This document shows positions 31,650 to 42,889 of a DNA stretch of 64,000 nucleotides, piece by piece (within the stretch, counting starts at the first letter, position 1; each line of letters opens with the position of its first letter). Both the position numbers and the translations under genes were made by a program. The DNA lies in assembly GCA_030374805.1 (NCBI GenBank), contig JARGSG010000203.1, positions 124,001-188,000 on the forward strand, given 5' to 3'. This stretch comes from Gracilaria gracilis. Its lineage: Eukaryota; Rhodophyta; Florideophyceae; Gracilariales; Gracilariaceae. The notes beneath the pieces are model-generated. The model was not told the origin of the DNA. It did no database searches and saw nothing but the letters and a program-made list of their open reading frames with translations.

Positions 31650-34600
31650 GGTCGTGCGGAAAAAAAAGGGCGCCGTCGGTTCAACGGGTGCGAGCGGGGG
31701 TGCGGGAGGCGCGGCGCGGCGTGTGGGGGTGGTGGGGGGGTTGGGGGGGGGGAGGTATCACGCCGTTGAGCTGGAGAGCGGATCGACCGAGAGTCGCGGG
31801 CGCTCTCGCGCGCTTTATCACGGCGCGGCGGGCGGCGCTCGGCGGCGATCGCGAGCGCGCCCCATGCGGTGGGCGGCGGGTGCTTACGGCGGCGCGTGCG
31901 GGCGCGGAGGCGGGTGGCGGCGTGGTGAGCATTTATAAAAGCGCGTTTATACGCGCGACGGCGGTTAATGCGCGCGCAAGATATTGGCGCAAGCGGCGTG
32001 GCGCTTGCCGCGCCGCTCGGCAGCGACTGGTTGCAGCGGCCGTTGGGCGGCAGAGATATTGACGGCGGCGCGCGCGCACACGTGCGCGCGGCGCATTGGC
32101 GGCAGCTGCTTGTCGCGCCAACTGTCAGTTGGCGCCGCGTAGCGCGCGCAGCACGCGGCGCGCCGCGGTAAGCACTAAAGTTTAAACGGGCGCGCGCTGC
32201 TGATTAACAACACGTCATGCGTTGTGATTCCCGCACAGCGCCGCGCCACGCGCACTGCAAGTTGCGCCGCCGCTTCACGCGCACGCGGCGCGGCGCCGTT
32301 TACAGCGACGCGCGCTGTCATTTGCTGGCAGATACGGCGGCGGCGGCGGCGGCGGCGGGTATCTCTCTCTCAGCTTGCAGTGGTCCAAAGCTGTGTGGAT
32401 GCGCTGTATGCGCTTGGGCGCCACGTGCTGTAGATATTCGACTTTTGTGCGTTAAAGGGCCACCATCGCGGCGTAGAAAACGCTTCAGATATGCGCCAGC
32501 CAATTGCATTCTATTCACGAGCTTGCTTTGTTGCATACAGCGTAAAGTTACATACACAACTTTCTTTACATAAATGTCAATTCTTCAACAGCCATTCATG
32601 GCCTGTACACGTATACACATGTCAAGCGTGTCTCTCGTTGTCGGTCAATGTTACTCTTGCGGCCTTTGGTGGATCCGCCATGTGGCCGTTCGTCTGGTTC
32701 GCTCTCTGAGCTGGAGAGCAGGTCATGGACGAGCTCTTCTAGAGCTTCATCTTCAAAGTTTTGCGAGAGAGTGCGTATATGCGTTTTGTGCTTATCTTTA
32801 ACCTCAAATTCTGAATACGATTTTAGGACCTGTCAAAATCCCGGAAAACGCTGTTTCGCGCGTAAGTTTTGGTTTTCTACCACAAATTATAAGCAATCTA
32901 TTTAGCTTATAATATGTCTGTTCCACTTTCCAGAGAGCCATCTATCAAAAGAGTACAGTTTTCAGCAAATTATCTCTTGCACAACTCTAACGCCCAAACT
33001 CATGGCAACCTAAAGTTATGAAAGTGTGTGCAAAAAACGCTTCTTTTCCGTCTATTGTGCACTGTAATGCTTGTAAATCATTCTTTGTACCGTAGTGCAT
33101 GTCCACACTTACAGTTTACAGAGCATTACATTTCGTGCATTTTACATTACTCACAACTAATTCTTTTGACTTAACTGCTTATGATTAGCAATAGTTCACG
33201 AAATTATGATCACTTTTACTCACTCACTACGTATTTCGAAGTAGTCCGTCATATTAGGCATCATGTTAGAATTCCTTCAAAACATGGTCCCTGGCAAGTA
33301 CGCCAAATCCGCAAACTTTCAACTATTTAAAGAGAAAGAAACACTATCAAATTCATTAAACGCATGAAATGTTCTTCTTGAGTGATACGTTTGTTTTCTG
33401 TAACAAGTGCCAAACCCCGTCTACAAACATGTAGTGGCGTCACAATTATGTTGGAGAACAGCAGACAATTCTGTGAATTTTCTGCTCTTTTTTTTAGATT
33501 TCTCGCTCATTGTGACACAGTTTTTAATTTTGCACTCCGTTTTAGTGTTTTTTTTCAAAAAAATCTCTGCTTCTTGTGCTCCGCTTACAGAAAGGAAGAT
33601 TTAAACATCTTTGTGCTGTTTGTCGTGGCCGAGCATTGCACTACGATAAGCTTTATCTTTATGCTATTTGCTTTTGCTGTTTTCAGCACAGTGTACTTCG
33701 TGCATGAAAACGTTTGAAAATGGTGCAAAGAGATCGTCATTCATAATACAGTTCGGTGAGGCTGTCCTTTTCAAATTTTGTTATTTATTACAGAGCAAGG
33801 ATATGATTGAAACGCATTGAATTATGCAAAACCCCCCAACCTTAAAAATACTGCATTGCGCACGAGAATTTATATATATCGTTTTTTGCCATAAGATTGG
33901 GAGAATCAACTATGCGTTGCAACGCATATAGTTCGTAGATGTAGAACTCTCCATTTTTCGAATGATATACACATAAACATTCATAATTACTTCAACTGAA
34001 TATATGCAGACTTCGAATATGTGAATGCTCTTAAAGGCATTTATGGATATGCTAGAGATATTATCGAGATAATGTGTAGACTTTCGAACTAATCTTTTTC
34101 CTTATAGTCCGTTCATGTTAGAAATTGATTCCAAGAAATATAGAGATCTGCTTCCATCTTTCTTTACTAAACATTTCGGTCCAGAACTTTTGGTTTTATA
34201 ATGCATAAGAAAACCTCATTTTTTGAGTGACAAACAAAAAATCGTGTTAAGCACGGACAGATAACTATTTTTAAGACTGTTTATTGACATTTTGAAGTTT
34301 GTTCTCACAAAACAATAATCTCGAGTACCTGTTTTTATGGTTTTGTGATGAATAAAAGGACAGAAGTTTTTTGACATTAATCTTACCATTGATGTACGAA
34401 AGGAAACAAATACGCACAAAGCCGGAGCTACAGCATCTCAAAAACTGATGCAGGGCTAGTTTGAGTCCCTCTACGTCTACCTACCCATATGAAATTCGTG
34501 CACAGTGAAAGTCATGCACAATAATTAAAAATTCAACGTTTGAGTTAGAACCATATGTTGCTTGCATCAAGATGTACGGTTCTGAAGGTTTGTAGATTTT

Positions 34601-35749
34601 TTTGCATTTCTTGCATACTCCTGGTAACTGTTGAATGAAAGAAAAATACATTGGGAAATTAATTAAACCTATAGCAGTTCGGTAGTAATAACACCATTAC
34701 TTAGACGAACAAAATTGCTTACGCCGCTCAACGTATGAAAGAAAAGAAAAAAATGCTCTAGAGCTACTTACAGTTAACCACAGAAGGAGGCGAATACATT
34801 TCCCTAATCGCAAAACTCCTACAACGGAAGTAAAGCTACCGTATAGCTGTTTTGATCTAAAGTGCGGAGTTCTCAATCAAAATCTTCTTGAAAATTAGAG
34901 GTCTACCTGTTTTTGGTGATCTCTTCCGAAATTGGGGGGGTGACAAAATCTATCGCTTATATATACAAAGCTTACAGCTGTTTCAAAAGCAGTGTCACTG
35001 AGCTGGATATTTTCATCTACAAATGGGCCGTGTCACACGGCGCATTTTCCTGTCATCCCGTTTGGATCATTTTAGTACCAACAAATGAGAATGCAAGGAA
35101 AAAAACCATTCAGAGTTTCCTTAATTTGGCCTCGCAAGGAGGATTCGGCAAATTTGAGCTTTGTCGTAAAAACTGCATTTGGAATTGCAGAGTGATACAA
35201 TCGGTACAAATCACGTTTTTTGGATTTAATAACGTTATAAATATATACAAAACATTCTGAATGCTTTTGATTACAAAGTGACAAATATTGTTTGCCAATT
35301 TGCCGTTAAAATTTTCATTCCTATTTTAAATTCATAGCACCACTCGAAAACTGGCTACAGCTTTTGTTTAAGCAATTGTACACGTAACGTATTAAAATAT
35401 TTCGTTCAGTCATACGGTATTTTTGAAGCAACACATATGTCAAAACCTCTCATCTTTTTTGAAACAAGCAATTCACACTCGTAGAAAAATTCTTTATGGC
35501 AATTAGTCCGGAACAAAAGGACATACGCATGTTGAAAGCTCCAATGACTTAGTTTGGAACATTAGACAAGCACTATGGTGCTTCAAAAAAATAAAAAAAA
35601 GAATAAAAATTTAGGGAGATATCATACGACATAAAACATATATGGTTATTTTCAACCTTGCATTATTCACTGACATTGGCCTCTTTAAGATTCACGTACA
35701 ACATTCGAACTCCATATTCCGTCCAAACCAAATTTGACTTAAATATAAT
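31650..35749. other. GC-rich to AT-rich transition without a supported gene
   Basis: 31650-32450 is extremely GC-rich with CGCG runs and a GGC-triplet repeat near 32335-32360; its open frames are composition artefacts. From about 32560 the DNA becomes strongly AT-rich. Frames at 33382-33717 and 34913-35260 have no recognisable domain. The left end of the transposon-like unit at 35.7-38.5 kb should be near the end of this stretch, but I could not find its inverted repeat. Confidence 0.5.
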
Positions 35750-36362
35750 TTACGGTTGAACCCGAAATGGTAGATGAATTCTACATGACGACTCGACCCG
35801 ATCGGAGCTCTTCTGACACATTTTTCTCAGTGAATTTAGTAACCCAATGATTTTGGGATGATATGATCTCGAACTATCTTCGCTGGCACGTGATAACCAT
35901 TTACGATGCATCACTTCCGTTTCAACCATTGGTTTTGGCCAGATAACTCGCAGTTCCAAATATTCTCCATCATCGACTACATGCAGAGAAAACATGTTCT
36001 GGCCTACTCCTGAAGAAAGATTGATGGCGACAGAGATTCGCTTCACGACAGTGTCAGGCTCGATCCACACTGAGGTTAAATGCAAAGGTTTGAATGCATT
36101 GATCGCTGCAACAACTTTCACATTCTCGTCATGAGCATCGGTTTCATTAAAATCATCGAACCCGCCAAAGCCTTCTGCCGTATACTTGCGCTTTCTACTT
36201 GTAGAGGGTGTAATTGAGTTCGAATCTGTTCCATGAGATGTAAACCGTCTGTCCAATGCTTCCTCGTCTCCGTCTTCAGGGTCTACAACTGGTTAATACA
36301 AAGCTAAAAAGTAGAAGAAAATTTCATTTCTTACCTTGAGGATTGGTGTATTGTTTTCTCAT
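35750..36362 (-). CDS. Two-exon accessory protein of a DDE-transposon-like unit
   Basis: Exon 1 is 36362-36335 (28 nt, starting ATG AGA AAA CAA) and exon 2 is 36288-35750; together 188 codons plus stop. The intron (about 36289-36334) begins GTAAGA, ends CCAG, and joining keeps the frame exactly (CAA G|TT GTA GAC). Exon 2 alone has no ATG at its open end, which supports the splice. The protein has a Ser/Thr/Lys/Arg-rich start and a folded part with SVWIEPDTVV, YLELRVIWPKPM, HRKWLS and SYHPKIIGLLNSL. From memory, proteins of this kind occur beside DDE transposase genes in algae and stramenopiles; I cannot verify this here. Exon 1 coordinates could be off by one base. Confidence 0.65.
36289..36334 (-). 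other. Short GT-AG intron
   Basis: About 46 nt, donor GTAAGA, acceptor AACCAG, pyrimidine-rich centre. One of two well-supported introns in the window. Confidence 0.7.
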
Positions 36363-37602
36363 GTTATAATAACATTGTCTGAAGTTCTGAAGTTTGTGCT
36401 CTTAAATATGAAAGATGACTCACATAATTTCTTCGGCTCCTCTGACCCCGTAATCTCGCCATCTTCGAATAACTTCCGCATAAGTTTGACCGCGGCTGAA
36501 TTTTTGGTGAGCCTCGGAGATGCCATGACAAAGATTTTATATTCGTATCTGAAATGCCACGCAGATCAGAGTATGGAGCAAGCGTGGCAAGTCTGACAGA
36601 TGGTTGACATATTTATAGGGCTCAGAGTACAGAGAGGAAGAGCATTTTGCTCATTGGCAACAGAAGTCCTCATCACACAGAATATTGTACATCACGGTTA
36701 GTACGTAGTCTGCACTGATATCAGAGAACTCATGCCCCTCTACGGCCAAGTTTCACACGCTTCCAAGGGAGAGGAGACAAATTCAGAAAAAAGAAATTCA
36801 TTCTTCCGAGATGGAGCTTGTACTCCCAATGTAGGAAGTTTCGCCTAAGGGATTGCTCCATGGTTCCCTTACATGAGATTTGATGTAGGGTTTAAAGCAT
36901 TCCGGTCCAAATACTGTGGACCAGCTGAAGTATCGCAACTTGATTATAAAGAAATTATCTGCATAATAAAGTACACGCAAATCTTGTAATATGTTTCATC
37001 CGTTCAATAGGCTTCTTAACCAGCTAGAGCTGTTTTGAATATATTCCAGGATTGATAGAAAAGGTGAGATACTAAGAATCGCCAAGCAGAGCTGTTTTCA
37101 CCATCCTAAATATTGAATTTTAGCGCTTCAAAACAGTGAAGGTTGCGCATAATCGCACAATTTTGTATTTTCTTAGCTATTTTTCTTGTATCTTAATGGC
37201 TTCATTTTACACTGACGCCTGCCTATATCTAAGTATTACAATATAAAGTATAAAACAAATCATTTAGATTACGTGTCCTATAGCCCAGTAAAAAAATTCT
37301 ATAAAAAAATAGCACTATTATGGTATTTTGGGTTTTTAAAGTAACATTTAAGCAAAAAAAGAACATGCGAGACCCGATGGGTCTAAAAGCACCCTTTAGA
37401 TATTCAAAAGCACGTGTGTCAAAACGTTTGCACATTCTTGACGTTTGGGTCTTCTCCCAGTGCGAGAAATGGGCAGAATCAAAAGTTTAGGCTGAATTTG
37501 GGTGCCTGTTGTTATGGAAGTGGCCGATCATACTACAAATTGGTCACTACAGCACTTCGCAAGAACTTTTGTTGGTCTCTTTGGTACTTGGTTCAAGACT
37601 GA

Positions 37603-38540
37603 AGCATTCTTCTCATCTGGAATCTCTATGTTTACTATTATGAGAGTTCAGCGAAAATATTCTATGATCATGCATTGGCGATAATGAACAAGGCTCCGGG
37701 ATTGAGTCCCGTAACGTTTGATTCGAAACATAAGTCTTTATTTGGATTATCGTCGCATATGTGTGTCACTATTTGGGAAAGCATTATGGGCACAATACCA
37801 GAGAAGACGAGACCGGTTCATCTTCTTTGGTCACTGCTATTTCTGAAAATTTATGCGACGGAAAATGTGAACAGCATTTTGTCAGGGGCAGATCCAAAAA
37901 CATTCCGAAACAAGGTAAAAATTGTTCTTCATCACTTATCTAAAATGAATGTGGTAAGTAACTACACTTTTCCTATGGTTACTATAACAGATAAATACTA
38001 ACTCTTTGGCAGATACATTGGAAACTTCGAAAAATGAAAAGGCCATTTTTGCAAAGAAATGTGCACAGTTCCGTGGATGGTGTGGACTTCAAAATATATG
38101 AGCCGAAACCTTTCTCCCCAATCTGGTACAGTCATAAGTTCAACGGACCAGCCTTGAGATACGAAGTTGCGCTTTCTACAAGAAATAGGATGATTGTCTG
38201 GGGTCACGGGCCGTTTCCTGCTGGAATGTTTTCAGATCTCAAAATTTTCAAACTTAAGTTATCTCATTTATTGAAAGCAAATGAGAAAATTATCGGAGAT
38301 TGTACGTACAAAAACCCGAAATGTGTGCAACGACATCACTTTCGAACAACTCGTGGCAGGTAGACTTATGAGAAAATAAGGGCACGACACGAAACACTTT
38401 TCCGAAGACTCCGACATTTTTTTATTCTAAGTCATGTATTCAGGCACCGTCTCGATTTACATGCAACATGTTTCTTTTCGGTGCTTAATATTACACAGCT
38501 AGTTCTTCACTTAGATCAACCCCTTTTCAAAGTATCTTAG
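37603..38540 (+). pseudogene. DDE transposase (DDE_Tnp_4-like), spliced, one in-frame TAG
   Basis: The frame is open from 37603 to 37953 and, after a 59-nt intron (37954-38012), continues to TAG 38538-38540. The order is typical of a eukaryotic DDE transposase: FGLSSHMCVTIWESI, HLLWSLLFLKIYATE, then SVDGVDFKIYEPKPFSPIWYSHKFNGPALRYEVAL (first Asp), MFSDLKIF (second Asp) and, beyond an in-frame TAG at 38361-38363, RARHETLFRRL (candidate Glu). The stop therefore separates the catalytic residues. The N-terminus is not resolved: either an upstream exon is missing from my reading or the start was lost. It is transcribed away from the accessory gene 35750-36362, so both probably belong to one transposon. 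I could not locate inverted repeats. Confidence 0.75.
37954..38012 (+). other. Intron with perfect TACTAAC branch site
   Basis: 59 nt: donor GTAAGTA, branch TACTAAC at 37997-38003, acceptor TTGGCAG. Splicing joins codon-complete exons (phase 0) and restores the transposase frame. Confidence 0.85.
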
Positions 38541-40080
38541 CAAAACAGTGAATTATCTATTTATATGTAAATGGACACTTGGGGAATAACATATCTTCTG
38601 TCACTAAATTTCTATGGTTGTTTGTTGAAGTTTGCCTTTAAATTGTTTGTACAGTATATGCAAAGTAAAGCCAGTACTGTAGAAAAACGTTTTTTCATCT
38701 TATCACCCGGCAACGATTCGTCAGGCTCGTGTGCTGGAATATGAATTGCTCACTTGCGGATAAATTTCTGCCTTCCGCAAATACTAAGTCTTCTACTGTT
38801 CCATGTAATCGGAATTTTTGATATTTCTGGTTTTTGTGCTATTACAACTTTTTTTATTTGATTTGGTTTACATCTTTTTAAACCAATAACGTGTTGATGC
38901 TAAAATCATACTCATAGTAATTCGGGCGTTAACAAGTTACCTGCCGATATTGCTGTTGTTACAAAACTTACGAAAGTATTGATATATCAAAAGCGATATT
39001 TTTAGTTCGACCAATTTACGATCAGTTCTCAATAATGAGTACTGAGCAAACGCTCGATATATATTTCAAAAAATATGAATGAACTCATATTATCAATTGC
39101 CTTAAATTTTGATACTTGGTTTTTTGAGTAATGCTAAACTTTCCCGAGCCCTCAAGCAGTTTGCTTCCAAAATTTCGTTTTCTTCTTGTTAACCCTCTAC
39201 GTGTACAAGATTTCCCCCTCCGCGCACCAAATGTTTGGTACTGTGGAATAACACCTATCTCTAAAAACTATTTTAAACCTTTCATATGCCAAGTACACTA
39301 GCAAATTAAAGTAAATAGAACAAAATCTCAAACCAGTTTTTGTTTTGCAATCCAAAAGACTATTTTACAAAAGAACTCTTTTTCTCACAATTACAAATGC
39401 TCGCAAAAGAGCTTTACAAAATGTAACGCATTCAATTTCTATGCATATTACGATAAATGGAGGATTTCCCGCATTCTTCAGTGCCAGAGGCTCCTCGAGG
39501 CAGCGAGACTCTGCGCTGCCCGTAGCATCGCCCGAGCACGCATCTTCGGCAGTTTTCCGCTTGCGTCGGCTTGTTTCCCTGAGCTCATTGTGAAGCGGCA
39601 AATAAATTCCCTATCGGAGTTCAGGGACACAGCTTCGTGATTGCGTGTAACGAATAACCTCGTGAACAGAACAAACGCCCGAAAGGTTTTATCCTCAAAC
39701 AGCATTGGCGTCATAGATAACGAGCAAGTTGGCAGGAGGGACGCATTCGAAGGAGCATTTACGCCCAGGTCTGATTCAGAGGCGGTTTTCATATGATCCA
39801 TTTCAGGGTGGTGAAAGTTACGGTACGCATTCTGACAGAAAGAAGTACATTTGCACAGCTTATCGGGCAGTGTATTGCTGTTGGCAATAATCGAGGTCAA
39901 GGCTTGACTTCCAACGGAATATCATTGTTTCCAACGGTAGAGCTCAATACTACCCTTATGTATGACAATCGTCAGGCGACTGTGGACGGATTTGGGTGAC
40001 GCAGATTTCAAACGATGATCCTAGCTGTTGATCTAGTTACATAGTTGCCACGAAATGAAACAAGATTGCACGTGTACAAT
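38541..40080. other. AT-rich spacer
   Basis: No supported gene. A minus-strand frame at 39478-39900 begins only with TTG and shows no domain. Confidence 0.45.
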
Positions 40081-40284
40081 GGGTGCATGTAGAAATGAAC
40101 AGTCCGCCAGGCAACCACATATTTGGCGCAATGTCATTTCATATCAGAAATGAACATCGCGCCAAATACTGGCGCCAAACCGTTCACCGAAACACTTGCA
40201 ACACCTCCCGTCACGGCATAAGGTACCACAAGGCAGTTCCTCAGCTGCAGTGCCTCTCCTCATCATCCCTTCAACGCCAAAAAT

Positions 40285-41121
40285 ATGGCCAGCAACAGTA
40301 GCCCAAATCCTCCCACGGTCTCTCCGGCACCACCGTCGGAAGTCGAAAAAAACAATCCGAGTCCGCCATCCGTTCCTGCCGCTAAGAAGAAAGCAAACGC
40401 TACTAAATCACCAAAAAAGCCATCTAAAGGACGCTCTGGTGCTCCAAATTACCGCAAAGATGATGTCACGGCACTACTTGATATTGTAGAACGCATCGAA
40501 CCAATCGGTGCAAACATGTGGGCTGTGGTGGCTAGCGAATTTGAAGAATGGAGCAAAGCCAACGTTCGTCCCACAAGAGATCAGGACTCCCTGAAGAATA
40601 AGTTTGATAAACTTTGCAACGCCCGTAAGCCAACAGGAGATCCTTCGTGCCCTTCTGATGTTCGCAGAGCAAAACATATAGCTCGGGACATTCAGGGCAC
40701 CATTGGGGCGACGTCGGTAGGAGAGGATGATGACAAAGAGTCGGAAAAGGGAATTGGAAGCGATGAAATGGAAGGGCAAAAGAAACGTGGTGTACAGGAT
40801 AAAAGGAAACCGAGCGTTCAATTCGGACTACACGCAAAGAAATCAAGGACAGATGAAATCATCTCTAGCAGTATGGAGAGTATGACACAGTTTATGGGGG
40901 TTATTGCTAGTTCTTTTACGTCCGAGAATGGAAATGGGGCAAGAGAAGATGCGCATGAAGCCATTATATCGAACGTTGTGCAGAAAGAAGTCAAGTCATT
41001 GAAAGCAGAGGTTAACCAGAACATGAATGATACTAAAGCGATGATTGCTGGCATGAACAGTACTTTACAAGAACTGCTTGGAAAGCTCTCGAATGAAGTC
41101 ACACGCAGCTTTTCGGAGTAA
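40285..41121 (+). CDS. MYB/SANT-like DNA-binding protein of Harbinger element 1
   Basis: 278 residues, ATG 40285. After a Ser/Pro/Lys-rich start (with KKKANATKSPKKPSK as a likely nuclear signal) comes a MYB/SANT-like domain, about residues 52-135: NYRKDDVTALLDIVERIEPIGANMWAVVA..., RPTRDQDSLKNKFDKLCNARKPTGDPSCPSDVRRAKHIARDI. The R-x-x-x-SLK-KF and PTGDP features match the DUF6818-type MYB-like domain. The C-terminus is predicted helical and may form a coiled coil. In PIF/Harbinger elements this second protein binds DNA and helps bring the transposase into the nucleus and to the ends. The frame is intact. Confidence 0.85.
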   Translation: MASNSSPNPPTVSPAPPSEVEKNNPSPPSVPAAKKKANATKSPKKPSKGRSGAPNYRKDDVTALLDIVERIEPIGANMWAVVASEFEEWSKANVRPTRDQDSLKNKFDKLCNARKPTGDPSCPSDVRRAKHIARDIQGTIGATSVGEDDDKESEKGIGSDEMEGQKKRGVQDKRKPSVQFGLHAKKSRTDEIISSSMESMTQFMGVIASSFTSENGNGAREDAHEAIISNVVQKEVKSLKAEVNQNMNDTKAMIAGMNSTLQELLGKLSNEVTRSFSE

Positions 41122-41164
41122 CGAGGCCAGTCATTGTTTCATTGAAATGCTGGGGCTTCCGCTC

Positions 41165-41254
41165 GCGCGGGCCTTTGCCCTGCGGGCCAAGTGCGCGTTA
41201 AAGCTCGCTGGCGCTCGCATTCGCGCACTTGGCTCCTCGGGCAAAGGCCCGCGC
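41165..41254. terminator. 33-bp stem hairpin between convergent transposon genes
   Basis: Arms 41165-41197 and 41222-41254 are reverse complements at about 29 of 33 positions, very GC-rich, with a 24-base loop. The structure begins 44 bases after the MYB-like gene stop and ends exactly at the ancestral stop of the transposase frame. A bidirectional 3' end signal is an inference; it could also be a captured repeat. Confidence 0.6.
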
Positions 41255-42442
41255 TCAGGTAATTGACTGATAGGTTGTGGTGATTTGATTGCGACCAATT
41301 ACTCTCGTACGATAGTTCAGTAAACGGACGGCTAGTTCTATAATGATCGCCCGCCGTGAAGCATCTGTAGTAAGTGTTGATGTCAGCCTTCAAAACGGTC
41401 CTTTGATTGCTCTTATGCCCCATTCCGCACTTTGTCTCTCACTTGGTAAAATTCTCTGCAGTATGATATCGATTGCAGCCAATTCTGCAGACTCTGGTAT
41501 GCCCCTTGTCTCATTTTGTTTTCTCGCTCTCATAATCTTCCCGTTAGTGCATCTCGTATTGCTTACAAAAGCCGAGTCTCCTAGAATTGCCATTCCTGGG
41601 GGAGTCATTTCATCCGATAGTTTGGGATAGTACAGGCCAGAAACATTTGCCAGTCTGGTGTCGTGCCAACTTCCAGGGAAGTTTATGGCGGCGTGAATTA
41701 TCTCGCCGAAGAAGTTGAAAACGAATAGGTTGGTGACTTCTTCCTGCTGTGTGTATCCTTCGTAGTACGCGTTCTGCATGGCGGGGTCTCCATAATTTTG
41801 AATCTTGAATCGGCCTCCGTCCGTGACGGCAAATACACCTTTAAGCAGTGGTCCCAGCTCCCGGTTATTTTCTAGCAATGACGCAGACGCCTTTTGCTCG
41901 GCAAAGGTAGGCCAACGCACGTCAAAGAGAACTGCCTGTTCTCCCTTTGTAGCCGTAAGTAGAACATGAAGAGAGTAGTCAAGCCAAATGCTTAATGTAG
42001 TTGGAAGAATTCCGAAGAAAGGACAAAGTTGATACGCTTTACCACATGTTTTTAGGTAGTTAAGGGATAAGCCGAGAAGATCTATTGATGTCATCAGCGA
42101 CTTTCGACCTTGTGGGGATTGTGAACGGCGATAGGGACTTCCATAATTTGTATGCATTCGAGCGGTTGAAAACAACGGTAAGAGTTCTTCTTCAACTATG
42201 CGTTTTGAAAAATTTGTTGTGACAACAAAGTCATAGTCGGTACCACTACTCAGTATCTTTTTCCAAGGCGTTTGCTGAGTGTGGTTACGTGGATGTAGCA
42301 GTCCTTTGCGAGTGTAGTGACCTGCGATATGGGAGCGGTGATGCACTCTACATCGCTTTCGTAGGACAATTCTCGCTGCCAAGACGGCGGTGTAGGCTGA
42401 GACGCAAACGGCGATTGCCGCTGTTCTTAGTCTTGTGTGCAT
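41255..42442 (-). pseudogene. PIF/Harbinger DDE transposase, one in-frame TGA near the end
   Basis: ATG 42442-42440; the frame upstream begins only with GTG. Catalytic triad regions are visible: FAVTDGGRFKIQ (first Asp), NFPGSWHDTRL (second Asp) and SAEWGIRAIKG (Glu). TGA at 41390-41392 comes shortly after the Glu, and the frame then continues with RLTSTLTTDASRRAIII...LLNYRTRVIGRNQI to TGA 41255-41257. This is the expected C-terminus of Harbinger transposases. The stop removes about 45 residues; loss of activity is likely but not certain. A GGA or CGA codon is the probable ancestor. Confidence 0.85.
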
Positions 42443-42485
42443 CTCGTGTGGGAGAGGACGGAAAAGATCTGGCGAACGGTTTGGT

Positions 42486-42520
42486 GCGCTGAATAGACCC
42501 TCGAAGGGTCCATTCAGCGC
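42486..42520. repeat. Hairpin inside the right end of Harbinger element 1
   Basis: GCGCTGAAT/ATTCAGCGC and GACCCT/AGGGTC form a 15-bp stem with one mismatch and a CGA loop. It lies just upstream of the transposase start, about 100 bases from the element end. Confidence 0.65.
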
Positions 42521-42889
42521 GCCAAATGTAGCATCGAGCACGCCAAATCGGAGCTGGCTTGGCTTCTTTTAATTGGCTCAAGTTTGCCCAGGAGGCGATT
42601 TGGTCATTTCTACATGCACCCAATGATTCCGTAAGCTCGTATTGTTGTGCTTCAGAGAAGCCGTGTATCTAACCAACTTTTGTATTCCCCAGTCCACGTC
42701 AAAACCTGTGTAGATAACAGGTTGCCCTTAAAAGCTAGCCATCATGGACCACGGAATCGATGCTGATTCCAACGCTCTGCATACAACCAGTTGTTTCATC
42801 TTCCACTCTAGTTGCAACCGAGGTCTTCAACACACTTCTCCAGTACTCTACCACTTTTCTTTCGTTCGTTCACTTTCTCACACACCAAA

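Larger units (their letters stand above)
40081..42621 (+). mobile_element. Complete PIF/Harbinger DNA transposon, TSD AAT
   Basis: The ends are an 18-bp perfect terminal inverted repeat starting GGGTGCATGTAGAAATGA at 40081, with its complement ending at 42621. They are flanked by a three-base duplication AAT (40078-40080 and 42622-42624). The two genes are convergent: a MYB/SANT-like protein (40285-41121, plus) and a DDE transposase (41255-42442, minus). This two-gene plan, the 3-bp duplication and the transposase family are all those of PIF/Harbinger. GCCAAAT or its complement recurs just inside both ends. Size 2541 bp. Confidence 0.93.

Noticed and set aside
30603-31938. Plus-strand frames of 321 and 411 codons opposite the 30873 gene
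   Set aside because: Low-complexity Arg/Ala/Ser composition; the minus-strand protein has a clear signal peptide.
32560-35700. AT-rich frames such as 33382-33717 and 34913-35260
   Set aside because: No domain, no supporting promoter or splice pattern, composition as in non-coding DNA.
38361-38381. A 21-nt GT...AG segment that would remove the TAG in the DDE_4-like transposase
   Set aside because: Far shorter than the 46-59-nt introns seen here and lacks a branch site; a nonsense codon is simpler.
39478-39900. 140-codon minus-strand frame
   Set aside because: Starts at TTG only and shows no recognisable feature.
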